Source: Chionoecetes opilio (taxonomy: Eukaryota > Arthropoda > Malacostraca > Decapoda > Majidae). Taken from it: a DNA stretch of 64,000 nt. The stretch spans positions 35,749 through 99,748 of the forward strand of contig JACEEZ010012027.1 of the NCBI GenBank assembly GCA_016584305.1. The letters are read 5' to 3'. Made by a program: the position numbers and the translations under genes. Under the pieces are notes generated by a model. The model saw only the letters and a list, made by a program, of their open reading frames with translations. It was not told the DNA's origin and made no database searches. Position 1 is the stretch's first letter, and each line of letters starts with the position of its first letter. Shown here in pieces: positions 12,133-23,084 of this stretch.

Positions 12133-12176
12133 ATGTCTGAGAAAATTGCAGATCAGGCAAAACATTACCCAGTGAA
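12133..12176 (+). CDS. candidate host exon (44 nt)
   Basis: A pyrimidine-rich tract ends in TACAG at 12128-12132, and a strong donor GTAAGT follows at 12177-12182. The enclosed 44 nt is open and reads MSEKIADQAKHYPV plus two bases. I do not recognise the protein. The evidence is splice-site context only and short exon-like segments arise by chance, so this is tentative. Two other exon-like segments on the same strand (14323-14370 and 16753-16787) could belong to the same gene, with the intervening repeats sitting in introns. Confidence 0.3.
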
Positions 12177-12257
12177 GTAAGTCTCACTTAAATCTGCACA
12201 TCCATTCATCTTTATGTTCTGAACAGATATACTTTACTTATTTTATATAGATACTGC

Positions 12258-13225
12258 CATAGACCACTGTAAATCTGGACTGCGCAGCACGGAATAGCGG
12301 CCTGTTGCACAATGGCCCTTAAGTCGGAGGGCGGCTCGGATTCATATATATATTATATACGGGTCATATAGAAATGGTTTATCAGTATATATGATATACT
12401 GTAATCTTCGTAAATGTTTGTTCTCTAATATTATAAAATAAAAAACAGTAAAACAAGCTAAAGAAATGCCATTACGAGACTCTGAAGAAATATGCATGAA
12501 CTTAATATTCACTTCAACTCTTCGCCATTTAAAACTTTGCGAGTCAACTTTTATCATGAAGGGTATCAATATAAGCGCAATTTTATTAGCTTTTCATTGA
12601 TGTATTTTGTTTTCTGATAAATGAATTACCACCATGCATAAATTAGCGTTAACTAAATAAATAAAATCATCAATCGGGTAATTTTCCCGATTGATGAGGT
12701 TATTTATTTAGTTAATGCTAATTTATACATGGTGCTAATTCATTTATCAGAAAACGAAATATATAAGTAAATAAATAACATCATCAATCGGTAAAAATTA
12801 CCCGATTGATGATTTTATTTATTTATTTAACGCTAATTTATGCATGGATCTAATTCATTTATCAGAAAACAAAATATATCAATGGAAAGCTAATAAAATT
12901 GCGCTTCTATTGATACCCTTCATGATAAAAGTTGACTCGCAAAGTTTTAAATGGCGAAGAGTTGAAGTAAATATTAAGTTCATGCATATTTCTTCAGAGT
13001 CTCGTAATGGCATTTCTTTAGCGTGTTTTACTGTTTTTTATTTGATAATATTATAGAACAAACATTTAGAAGATTACAGTATGTATATCATATATACTGA
13101 TAAACCAGTCTATATGATAGTCCATAGACCACTATATCTCTTTGTCGGGCGGGCCGTGGGCCGCTATGCAGCCTGGCAATTTCAAAACATTGTCGCGTGA
13201 ACAGTCCAGAGATATAGTGGTCTAT
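12258..13225. mobile_element. palindromic TIR element with 8-bp TSD, copy 1
   Basis: The exact 8-bp repeat GATACTGC flanks it at 12250-12257 and 13226-13233. It opens with CATAGACCACTGTAAATC and closes with the inverse ATAGTGGTCTAT. Two arms of roughly 300 bp (about 12380-12660 and 12830-13110) are near-perfect inverted copies meeting at a centre of CATCAATCGG-type palindromes. That explains the nearly identical short peptides on both strands. The 8-bp TSD suggests hAT-type mobilisation. A second copy is at 48041-49211. Confidence 0.85.
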
Positions 13226-13403
13226 GATACTGCTTATTGAAGTCTGGTCATGCACAGGATATAGTATTCAGGCAGTGACCTTGCTTCAGGGGAGTTAGAA
13301 TATAAGGGGTTAAGGTCTTGCCTCCCGTCTTCCCACCTGTGAGGACCATCAGAGGCTTCAATCAAATACCACAATGCAGGAATTGACACAGTAAAAACCA
13401 GTA

Positions 13404-14179
13404 CAGTCAAACCTCGATATAACGGACTAAAGGTGGGGAGGAGGAGTCCGTTATTGCCGATTGTCCGTTATAGCGAGGTATTTTCCCAATGGGGGAAAAA
13501 TATATGAAAAAACCGAGAAATTGTGAAATAAATGAGAAATAATTACAAACACAACCAGACTGTGTAGCTATGTTGGGAGGTAAACAGTGACTGGCACTAC
13601 ATGCTGAATTTGGTCCGCTCCTACACGTGAAATAAATGAGAAATAATCACAAACACAACCAGAACGTGTAGCTAGTCAAGCTCAAGCTCTAGTAAAAGTT
13701 CAACAAATTACAACGAGCCAGATCAGCCGTGGCTTCCAAAGGTATTGCTTATTATCATGACTAATGCTCTTTATTATATATATTATATGGTTTGTGAAGT
13801 GCAGTTCTATACACGTGTCACTATTTAGGTCAGTGTAGCACTGCGTGTCGCCTTAAGTAAGGGTGATTTAGGGTGTTGAGGTGACGGGAGACGTAGCAGC
13901 GGCCACGCCATAACACTAATAGTCCCCTATTTTAAACAATACATACCTTCTACCACTAAATCACTAGCAACGCAGGCTCCTTCCTTATAATATTATATCT
14001 TAATATGTGAGACATCAAAACTCCATAAAACCCAAGCATTCCAAAATAAAATGAGAAATAATAATATGTTGAGTTGACAATTCGAGCGGCGATAAGCGGT
14101 CTAATATGCAAAAAAAAAAAAAAAAAGTCACGCAATGGAGTCCGTTATATCCGAAGTCCGTTACATCGAGGTTTGACTG
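13404..14179. mobile_element. Tigger-like element with CAGTCAAACCTCGAT termini
   Basis: The left end CAGTCAAACCTCGATATAAC follows TA (13402-13403). The right end is the inverse ATCGAGGTTTGACTG, followed by TG, a decayed TA. Words such as TCCGTTATA repeat near both ends. No transposase remains. Positions 13786-13900 resemble 6370-6480 although the TIRs of the two elements differ completely. Confidence 0.85.
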
Positions 14180-14322
14180 TGCTAATTATTTCTCAAAGCA
14201 CAATTTTTTCTTTTTTTCTTTCCCAGGCTAGTGAATGATCAATCAGGGTTCATAAATTTATATGTTTAATATCTAAACTCTCCGATTATCTGAAGTATAT
14301 CTTTGATGCTTGTATTGAACAG

Positions 14323-14370
14323 ATTGTAACCAAAGCTTGTGGATTGACTTCAGATCCACCACAAGCCAAG
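14323..14370 (+). CDS. candidate host exon (48 nt)
   Basis: The acceptor-like GTATTGAACAG ends at 14322 and the donor CCAAG/GTGAGG is at 14366-14376. The 48 nt is open and reads IVTKACGLTSDPPQAK. An overlapping longer frame (to about 14487) reads LMAHLRDAMTDLAPYDFQVA, so the true exon limits are ambiguous. It does not join in frame directly to the 12133-12176 segment, so another exon would be needed. I do not recognise the protein. Confidence 0.3.
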
Positions 14371-14858
14371 GTGAGGTGTTGATGGCTCACTTGAGGGACG
14401 CTATGACTGATCTGGCGCCCTATGACTTCCAAGTGGCCGGCCACCACAAGGGCAGTCAGACATGTAATTTTTTAACCTACACCCCAGTATAACCAACACT
14501 ACAGTTCATGTGTGTCTTTTTACTAGTTTAGCATCACCAAGCCATAGTGGATACATCAGTCTGGTGTTGTCCATAAATTTAGTGGATCAGGAATTTACTG
14601 GATACCCTTGTGAGTGGACTTAAAAGTAATCGTCCAGACCAATTATTTTTTTTGCCTAATTATGTTGAATGTACATTCAAAACACCTAATCCACCAAAAA
14701 TAATTGATTTTCAGGCCTTATTTCTGTAAAAACACGACTTTTGTAAAAAGCGCGCGCAAAAAAAAATCTTCCCTCCAACAGGGCTACGAATGTTATTGAT
14801 GACGTCAGAGGAGGAGCTCCAATGTAAACATCTGTCTGACACCTGTCGGCAAATGTTT

Positions 14859-15696
14859 ATGATGAGCGATTGTACTTTGGTGTCAGACAGTGAATTTGTC
14901 GCTGTGACAGATCTAGAGTACGATGTTCAATCTGAGTCCTAAATAAATGACGCTGCTCGCGTATACTATGAGGAAAACGAACCTCAGATTGTGATGGGAA
15001 CCCAACCCTATATGTTTGAACCAGAATACGAGGCGGACGAACAGATGTTAGCGGCAACAACAACCCCTTACACACAACCATCCCTTACACACAACAACCC
15101 CTTACACACAACAACCCCCTTACACACAACAACCCCTTACACACAACAACCCCCTTACACACAAACCCCTTACACACAACAACCCCCTTACACACAACAA
15201 CCCTTACACACAAAAACCCCCTTACACACAACAACCCCTTACACACAACAACCCCCCTTACACACAACAACCCCTTACACGCAACAATCCCTTACACACA
15301 ACAACCCCTTACACACAACAACCCCCTTACACACAACAACCCCTTACACACAACACCCCCTTACACACAACAACCCCCTTACACACAACAACCCCTTACA
15401 CACAACAACCCCTTACACACAACAACCCCCTTACACACAACAACCCCTTACACACAACAACCCCTTACACACAACAACCCCTTACACACAACAACCCCTT
15501 ACACACAACAACCCCCTTACACACAACAACCCCCTTACACACAACAAACCCTTACACACAACACCCCTTTACACACAACAACCCCCTTACACAAAACAAT
15601 TGGTGATAGTGATGGTGGTGACACACAGCAACACAACAGCATCCGGTGAGGGAGTGAGTGTGTGTATTTACCTAGTTGTATTTACCTAGTTGTAAA
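14859..15696 (+). pseudogene. N-terminal fragment of a TE-encoded protein running into a minisatellite
   Basis: From ATG at 14859 the frame reads MMSDCTLVSDSEFVAVTD and continues to a TAA at 14940-14942. It then stays open in the same frame through MGTQPYMFEPEYEADEQM (about 14994-15048) and into the minisatellite. The acidic N-terminal segment ending in PYMFEPE resembles the start of ORFs found in other invertebrate transposons, as I recall them. The rest of the protein is absent, replaced by tandem repeats. Function is unknown. A transposase or accessory ORF of the TTAA element is the natural guess. Confidence 0.5.
15056..15600 (+). repeat. minisatellite, unit about 17-18 bp (TTACACACAACAACCCC)
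   Basis: About 30 tandem units differ mainly in C-run length and occasional indels. No frame of the unit contains a stop on the plus strand, so the array is translatable throughout as alternating PYTQQ, LTHNNP and LHTTTP stretches. This creates a spurious 232-codon frame. Confidence 0.97.
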
Positions 15697-16205
15697 ATAC
15701 AGGAAAAGAGCTATGCTCGTACTGTCCCGTCTCCAAATCTACAATAATCCAGCTTGCCTTTGAAGTCCTGAATACTTCTTGCATTAATCACTTTTGCATC
15801 AAGGTTGTTCCAGGCTTCTATGCTTCTATACGGGAAGCTGTATTTTTTTTATATCCCTCTTGCATGTTGTCCTTTTTTAATTTCTTCTCATGACCTCTTG
15901 TACTTCTGTCGTCCCACACAAACAGATCTTCTCTATCAATTTTTTCCAGACCCATTGATGCTCTATACACTGCTATAAAATCTCCCCTTTATCTTCTTTT
16001 CTCAAGTGTTGGGAGTTTTAAGTCTTGAAAGTCTTTTTTCATATGTTAAAACTCTCAGACTTGGAGCCATTTTTGTGGCTGCTCTTTGTATTCTCTCAAT
16101 CTTCCTTATATCCTTCTTTTTATGTGGTGACCCAATCACTGCCGCATATTTCCCAAACCCTTTGGGCGAATCAGAGATGTTATCAATTTCTTGATCATCT
16201 CTTCA
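15660..16205 (-). mobile_element. LINE 3' fragment with ATTTACCTAGTTGT tail
   Basis: It starts with two ATTTACCTAGTTGT units (15665-15693) followed by AGGAAAAGAGCTATGCT. The same sequence opens the longer minus-strand LINE at 45405. Homology continues past 16100. It therefore represents the 3' end of that LINE family, inserted in minus orientation inside the TTAA element. Confidence 0.8.
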
Positions 16206-16752
16206 TCCAGATATGTGGGAGTGTGTGTGTGTGCATGGTGTGTGTGTGTGTGTGGTGAGTGTATCACTACAAATCCTTGCAAATTTCAACTTACCGTTCC
16301 AATCTGCCCTAGTCCGCCGCACTAATCTTTTCAACACATTTAACGTTGTCGTATCAGTCGGAAACATGTGCAAACTTTTCTCGAAAGGCACAGCTGTCTT
16401 GCTGCCACCCATAAAGGATGCATGCATGTGGCATATTGCAAAAAAAATCTATCAGAAACACCCAAAATCTTCAAGTACTATTTCTTTCTTGTGTTTACGT
16501 GCTTCTGATCAGCGCGGGGAGAGGAGGTCTTCCTCCTGTTACGTCAACGAGCCGTGGCGCATCATCTGCCAGTTGCCAGCAGCGTTTTTCGAAGCTCGGG
16601 AATTTAAAAGATTTTGATTTCGCATTATTAAAAAACGGCTGACTGGATGCAAAAAGTGCCCAAAATATTGTTGATACACTCGATAATGGCTACTCTAACT
16701 ACATAAAATCAGGAATGATGAAATGGTCTGGACAATTACTTTAAGAGTGCAG

Positions 16753-16787
16753 CAAGACCTGGAGATGGTGATGAATACACTAGTGGA
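16753..16787 (+). CDS. candidate host exon (about 35 nt) abutting a transposon
   Basis: A strong GTAAGT donor lies at 16788-16793. The open stretch before it reads QDLEMVMNTLV. If the TTAA element is removed, the sequence across the insertion site reads VDLRVQQ then DLEMVMNTLVE, so the exon may have extended leftward and been split by the transposon. The evidence is splice context only. Confidence 0.27.
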
Positions 16788-16914
16788 GTAAGTGGACCCC
16801 AACAAGCATACAGAGAACAGCCACATAAATAAGCTAACCTTACCAAGATGTCTTTTTTAAGAATTACTTTGTGATAATACATTTAAAGTTAAGACATGTT
16901 CACTCAAATTAGCA

Positions 16915-16958
16915 TCAAATTGTTTCATTTATGGTTGTTATTATTATTACGATTGTTA

Positions 16959-16994
<36 letters not shown>

Positions 16995-16998
16995 TCAT
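16915..16998 (+). repeat. (ATT)n microsatellite
   Basis: Imperfect TTA/ATT trinucleotides run through most of this stretch. Similar TAT-rich tracts occur near 21680-21740. Confidence 0.9.
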
Positions 16999-17092
16999 TA
17001 TTATTATGGTTCTTGGCCTAGGGATCTGGCACCCCCTCTACCCACCACACTAAGGTTCATACTAATGTGTAGTTGAGTCAGCATGGGTGGTT

Positions 17093-19470
17093 AATAGGGT
17101 ACGCCGTAGGTCCAATGAAAGTAAAATATAGATTTATTTCTAATTTGGCAGGGTGTTTTTCTTATGTAAAATTGAATTTAAAGGGTGGTTTGTTCACTTC
17201 AACTTTTGGTTTGAGCACTTCTTGCTATGCAAAATGGACTTTTATATTTGTATGCAAAACATAGCTTAGCATACACCATCTTTAAACTCACAGAAAAGCC
17301 ACTTAAGTTCGGATTCGATAAATTTCACTGATGATAAAGTTGTAGAGCGCTAAAACTATCGGAAGTATGCCCTCGATATTACCGTAAGACCTACATTAAG
17401 TCCGCCAGACGCCGGAAAGCTCACTTTCTCATACAAAATCGCCTCGTTTTTTGGGTAAAACGTTTTTTCCTGGCAACTGATTTTTCCACATTATTAATTT
17501 ACCCAACGTAAGTGGTTTCAGAGCTGGATACTGTTTAAGGCTAGGTCCTATCACCAACTCCAAAAGTCAACAAAAAACACAGCGTAAGTCGGTCAAACAC
17601 GTACGGTCGAAGTACAACTCCGCATCCAAGCATCCGGTTCGACGTTCCGCCCACTGCTGCTGCTGCCTTGGCTTCTGGATTCCTCCAGGACCTTATCGCT
17701 GACGGCCACCTCTCTCCAGACATGTCGTACCTGGTCTGCGATCCTAACAAGCTGAGGAGGGCCAGCAGGATGCCATGGCATCGGCCAGGGACCTTGACCA
17801 GGGGAAGCACCAGGGTACCAAAATAGTTGGATTGGGTTACGATGGGAGGAAGGACAAGACCAGGACGATGGTGCCCCGACAGCTATGAGAAACTGCACCC
17901 AAGGTTGATCAGGGAGGAGCATGTGTCATGACAGAGGAGGCATCTGGAAGGTACCTTTGGCACTTTGTACCAGAGGACCCGGTGCACCTGAGAAGCCTGC
18001 GTTCAAGGTGGCTCAGGCTCTCTATGATCTGCTGGTGACATAACGACTCCACCGACTTACTGACCGTACTGCAAGGTGACTCAACTAGGGCCAACACGGG
18101 GTGTAAGGGTGGTACTCACGCCCATTTGGAGAAGATGCTGGGACGCAAGCTCTTCTGGAGTATATGCGTGTTGCACACAAACGAGTTTTGCCCCTGCGCC
18201 ACCTTATCACCAGCATCACGGGCCTACCTCATCTGACACCTGGCTTCACGGGTCCAGTGTGCAGTCTGCTGTCCAGCGTGAATGAGATGCAGTACAACGC
18301 AGAGTTTCAAGGAGTGCCAGGCGGTGAAGATCTCGCGGAGATACCGGAGTATATCCTGGTCAACATGTCCACTGACCAGCAGGTCTCCTACCACTGTCCA
18401 GGCTGTGAAGCGGGGCGTTCCTCCCGTCCGAGCTGCAGGAGATCAAGTGTGGCAAGGTGTCCCCACTCCAGATGGCTCACCACAGCCCAGTCGCTCGTGT
18501 ACATGTGGACCAGAAAGCATGGACTGACTGGCAAAGAACTGAACACCCTGGAAATCCTAGTCAAGTACTGCCTGCAGGTGTACTTCAAACTCTACTACGA
18601 CATCAAGGTTCACCACAGACTAGAGGACGGCCCCAAGCACATCCTCAAGCAGCTCAGAGTAATGAGGTCGCAGCCCAAGAAGGTCCAAACAGCTGTGACC
18701 TTCTACGTGCGACAGGAGCATGGTTCACACACTCAGAATGTGTCCTCCTCTCGCTGATGGCGAGTCAGAGTGAGGACGGCCGCAGGTTCGCCGTGACCCA
18801 GATTTTGAAGCTGAGGGGTGGCGAGGAGTATGGGGACACCAGTGTAAGACCTCGCATCACACCCAAGCTGAACTTGTCAGCCACCAGCTTGCAGACACTG
18901 ATCAGCTGGCAGCCTGGCCAGGTGCACGAGCCGGCATTCACCTGTTCACTGTCCGGGGATCAGATCCAGGAGATCCTGGTAAAGCCGTACGAGGTTCCGG
19001 CTTCTCTATCCACACTCAGAGCACCGAAGAGTCGTGAAGCAGGTGACATAGGCTGCGGCAGCAGTGGTGGGGCAGCAGCCAGAGACGGGTTCATCCGGGC
19101 TCGGGTCCACCACCGGGAGACCATGCCCTGCTTCAGGTCTAAGAAGGACATGATGGACACGTTCTAGGCCACGTAGAGGCTGTGACACTGTGATGTAGTG
19201 CCTGATGGACCAACTGATCAGAAAGAGCTTACCACGCTAGTCATTTGGAACTCATGTTGGTGCATGATGCAATACACAGGACCAACCGGACACTGCGTAC
19301 TCATTTAAGCATTATTCGATAAGGGTGCAATATAAAAGTGCAATTTTGCATAGTAAGAATTGCTCAAATGCAAAAATGGATAGAGATAAATCGTCTTAAG
19401 AATTCCATTTTACATAGGAAATTGGCATGCCAAAGTTGAGAAAAAGAATTTTTGTTATACGGCGTACCCT
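17093..19470 (+). mobile_element. TA-flanked element with GGGTACGCCGTA termini
   Basis: GGGTACGCCGTA follows TA near 17095, and the inverse TACGGCGTACCC precedes TA near 19470. Subterminal segments (17110-17280 and 19320-19450) are divergent inverted relatives containing TATGTAAAATTGAATT-like and GCTATGCAAAATGG-like words. A second left end of the same family starts near 63775. The interior carries a decayed transposase-like gene. Confidence 0.75.
17620..19167 (+). pseudogene. decayed transposase-like protein gene (family known only as repeat-associated)
   Basis: Frames shift repeatedly but fragments are collinear. DVPPTAAAALASGFLQDL is near 17640, GLGYDGRKDKT near 17830, and AFKVAQALYDLLVT near 18000. 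TGCKGGTHAHLEKMLGRKLF starts near 18098. SRWLTTAQSLVYMWTRKHGL is near 18470 and YFKLYYDIKVHH near 18580. PRITPKLNLSATSLQTL is near 18850, and a C-terminal ARDGFIRARVHHRE ... FRSKKDMMDTF ends at 19167. I recognise this layout from ORFs in other arthropod genomes. The Asp, HTNE and HSRW-type blocks recall RNase H-fold transposases, but I cannot assign a superfamily. It lies between TA-flanked TIRs, which supports an element-encoded origin. Multiple stops and frameshifts make it inactive. Confidence 0.6.
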
Positions 19471-19712
19471 ACACTGGTTAATCATCTAGTCAGTTCTGAG
19501 ACATGAGATGTAGAGTGCATGACTATTTTCCCTGCATGTTGTAAGAGGCGACTTGAAGGGGCGAGGGCGAAGAGATAGGATCCTTCCCTTCATAGTGTCA
19601 TTTCCCATAAAAACAATAAAGCACCCTAGCCATTTGTTTAGGAGATTTTCAAATTGCTTGAAATATTTTTATAATAATAAAAAACATTGGTTTGAGTTAT
19701 GACTGGGTTATG

Positions 19713-21437
19713 TTAGAACATAAGAAAATAAGGAAGCTACAAGAGGCCGCGAGGCCTACACGTGGTAGTTCCTGTCACCTAACACTACCTACAATCCACC
19801 TTTCATTCCCCATCCATGAACCTATCCAGCCCCTCTTTAAAGCTCCCTAATGACTCCGCACTAACTACCTGTCTACTGAGAACCATTCCATTCATTCACC
19901 ACCCTATTTGTAAACCAGTTTTTTTCCCTATTTCCTTTCTAAATCTACGCTTTTCCAGCTTGAATCCATTACTTCTTGTTCTACCCTGGTTAAAACCCGT
20001 AAGAACTTTTCCTACCTCTCCTTTATTAAATCCCTTTATCCACTTAGAAACTTCTATCAGATCGCCCCTTACTCTGCGTCTCTCGAGTGAGTGAATTTTA
20101 AATAACTTCAATCTCTTCTCATAACTAAAGTTATGCATCCTTGTATCATTTTGGTCATCCTTCTCTGCACTGTTTCTAACAGGCTATATCCATCCTGTAA
20201 TATGGAGACCAAAACTGAACCGCATAGTCTAGGTGAGACCTGACTAGGGCCAGATAAAGCTTTAGAATAACTTCCGCACTTCTACTTTTAACACTTCTGG
20301 TAATGAATCCTAATACTCTATTAGCTCTATTTCTGGCCTCAATACATTGTTTCCTAGGTCGAAGGTCTGGGCTCACCCTCACTCCAAGATCTTTTTCACC
20401 TTCTGATCTTTTCAGCGATACATTGCTTATGGTGTATCTATTACCAGGGTTTTTTCTACCAACATTCATAACGCTGCCATTTATCAATATTAAATTCCAT
20501 CTGCCATCTGACTGCCCACTCGTTAAGTTTATCTAAGTCTCCCTGCAATATGTTTTACATCAGACTGTGATCCAATAATCCTACCTACCTTAGTATCATC
20601 AGCAAACTTGCTGATATCACTGCTAATCCCACTATCCAAGTCGTTGATGTAAATCAAAATAGTAATGGACCCAAAACAGACCCTTGTGGAACTGCACTTG
20701 TCACCAGTCCCCATTCAGATTTAGAACCATTAATTTTAACCCTTTGTTGCCTATTACTTAGCCAAGCTCTGATCCAATGAAGAACCTTCCCATCTATTCC
20801 ATGAGCCCTAACCTTATTTAAGAGTCGCTCGTGTGGTACTTTGTCAAATTCCTTACTAAAGTCCAGATATATTATATCATAATCCTTATCATTATCTGCC
20901 GTCTCATAAACTTTCCTATAAAAACTCACTAAATTGGTGAGACATGACCTACCCTTGGTGAATCCATGTTGTGAATCATTGATCTAACTATGTTTATCTA
21001 AGTGCTCTCTAATGTTTTTTGCAATAATAGATTCCAATAGTTTACCCACCACTGATGTTAGACTTACGGGTCGATAATTTGACTTTAGTCCTCTGTCACC
21101 CTTCTTAAATATGGGAACAACATTTCCTTTCCTCCACAATAATGGCACATCGCCTATCTCAACCGATTTCCTAAAAATGTGCACTAACGACTCACTAACA
21201 ACCTCCTTGCATTCCTTTAATACCCTGGGATACACTTCATCTGGTCTTGGCGATTTAAAAAATTTCATTTTATCTATACCCTTTTCCACCATTTCCCTAG
21301 TTATCACAATATCTTTGAGTTTCTCCTCATCGCTTCCTTTGAACATCTGTTCACTATCAGGTATCGTCTGTGTATCCTCCTCCGTAAAAACACTTAAGAA
21401 ATAATCATTTAGACACTTGCACATATCCTCATCCAAT
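19713..21437 (-). pseudogene. CR1-like LINE fragment A (reverse transcriptase part of ORF2)
   Basis: Read on the minus strand from 21437, it encodes SPRPDEVYPRVLKEC, NYRPVSLTSVVGKLLES, DFSKEFDKVPHERLL (motif A region), PQGSVLGPLLF (motif B), an intact FADDTKVGR catalytic loop near 20610 and the C-terminal VRSHLDYAVQFWSP near 20200. The frame shifts at about 20650 and 20950. The 3' end has TTCTTATGTTCT-type sequence at 19713-19730, as in CR1 octamer tails. The 5' end is truncated, so endonuclease and ORF1 are missing. Confidence 0.9.
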
Positions 21438-21755
21438 TAACATTAATGTTCTGATTGATTAGTCGTAAAATGCACATTAGGCAGGGTTATATGTAGAAGT
21501 TTTGGGTTAAGCATTACTAGAAAACGGTGGGGAGATATTGTTAATTGGATATTACAATACCTCATGAGTGAGCTGTTGAGGAACTGACAAGATGGGAATT
21601 GGGGTACAAAAAATGAAATTTTTGTAATATAATTTTTTGTTTTGTTTATACAGGTGAACGGAAATCACACAGCTCGTAACTGGAACATTATCTATTATTA
21701 TTATTATTATTACTACTATTGTTATTATTATTATTATTTTTTTTTTAAATATCAT

Positions 21756-21912
21756 ATCATAGTGGTTAGCACCCTTGGCTCACAACCGAGATGTCTGAGA
21801 TGTCGAGGGTCATTTCCCCAGCCAGGTGGAGATAATTTGTTTTTTATCTTTTTTCACCCTGGAGCCCTTGTTCACGTAGCAGAGAATAAGTATGGGATGT
21901 AAACCGTGGAGC
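21756..21912 (+). repeat. tRNA-like SINE fragment (tentative)
   Basis: TAGTGGTTAGCAC at about 21760 resembles a pol III A box, and GGGTCATTTCCCC about 45 bp later is a degraded B box. It follows a TAT/T-rich tract. The match is weak in the B box. Confidence 0.45.
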
Positions 21913-21962
21913 TGTGTTCTAAAATTCCCAGCAGGAGCTGATGATGGCTACCCTTCACTTAG

Positions 21963-22495
21963 GTCAGTGTGACTGTGGTGTTTGAGTGTGTGTGACTGCG
22001 GTGTTTTGAGTGTGTGTGACTGTGGTGTTTGAGTGTGTGTGACTGTGGTGTTTGAGTGTGTGTGACTGGTGTTTGAGTGTGTGTGACTGTGGTGTTTGAG
22101 TGTGTGTGACTGTGGTGTTTGAGTGTGTGTGACTGTGGTGTTTGAGTGTGTGTGACTGGTGTTTGAGTGTGTGTGACTGTGGTGTTTGAGTGTGTGTGAC
22201 TGGTGTTTGAGTGTGTGTGACTGTGGTGTTTGAGTGTGTGTGACTGTGGTGTTTGAGTGTGTGTGACTGTGGTGTTTGAGTGTGTGTGACTGTGGTGTTT
22301 GAGTGTGTGTGACTGTGGTGTTTGAGTGTGTGTGACTGTGGTGTTTGAGTGTGTGTGACTGTGGTGTTTGAGTGTGTGTGACTGCAGTGTTTTGAGTGTG
22401 TGTGACTGCAGTGTTTTGAGTGTGTGTGACTGCAGTGTTTGAGTGTGTGTGACTGTGGTGTTTGAGTGTGTGTGACTGTGGTGTTTAAGTGTGTG
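21963..22495 (+). repeat. minisatellite, unit about 23 bp (GTGTTTGAGTGTGTGTGACTGTG)
   Basis: More than 20 tandem copies with small variants (ACTGG deletions, ACTGCAG substitutions grouped near 22380-22440). The minus-strand reading of HSNTTVTHTQTPQSHTLK repeats is an artefact of the array. Confidence 0.97.
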
Positions 22496-22755
22496 TGCTT
22501 GTACATCTTTGCCTTGAAGGACAGAAAGGGTCTACGCCACACCACAAAAGGAAGTAAACAGGTGCAAGGTATGAAAAAAATTGGCATTACTTAGTATGTA
22601 TTGTCATAATCATCATTCTTATTATCATTGTAATTATTACAAGGAAAAGGGATTGGAGTCCTTGCCCCAATACATACTTTATTTTCTATTAAAACAAAAA
22701 GGCAAGCAATCTGCCTTGTGTTATATGCCACTCCACTTGTTTTGGAGAATGCCAG

Positions 22756-22890
<135 letters not shown>

Positions 22891-22896
22891 ATTTGC

Positions 22897-23036
22897 ATAG
22901 TAGGAAGAGAATGACCAGTGATGTTACAAACGGCATCTTTATTAATAGAAACATTTTGTAGGATCCAAACGTTTCAGACAAATCTTACAATAAAGATGCT
23001 GTTTGTAACATCACTGGTCGTTCTCTTCTACTGAAG
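22897..23036. repeat. hairpin repeat, arms about 46 bp
   Basis: GACCAGTGATGTTACAAACG near 22911 is mirrored as the reverse complement near 22990-23030. A 45-bp loop holds ACATTTTGTAGGATCCAAAC. It is a small foldback or MITE. Confidence 0.8.
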
Positions 23037-23084
23037 ATCTGGTTCCCTATGAACACACACTATTTCTGATGTATTATTATTGCT

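Larger units (their letters stand above)
14624..16740 (+). mobile_element. TTAA-flanked TIR element, copy 2 (longer)
   Basis: TTAA (14620-14623) precedes AAGTAATCGTCCAGACC. The inverse GGTCTGGACAATTACT precedes TTAA at 16741-16744. The left 150 bp matches the right end of copy 1 inverted, and the right 150 bp matches its left end. It holds a remnant of an encoded protein (14859-15060), a large minisatellite, and a LINE 3' fragment inserted at about 15660-16205. The right part (16560-16700) is shared with copy 1. Confidence 0.82.

Noticed and set aside
12342..13056. Nearly identical peptides on opposite strands (MIPFMIKVDSQSFKWRR), possible conserved gene
   Set aside because: They come from the two arms of one palindromic element. 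The identity is due to the inverted repeat.
21964..22587. 207-codon minus-strand frame of HSNTTVTHTQ repeats
   Set aside because: It is a reading of the 23-bp minisatellite.
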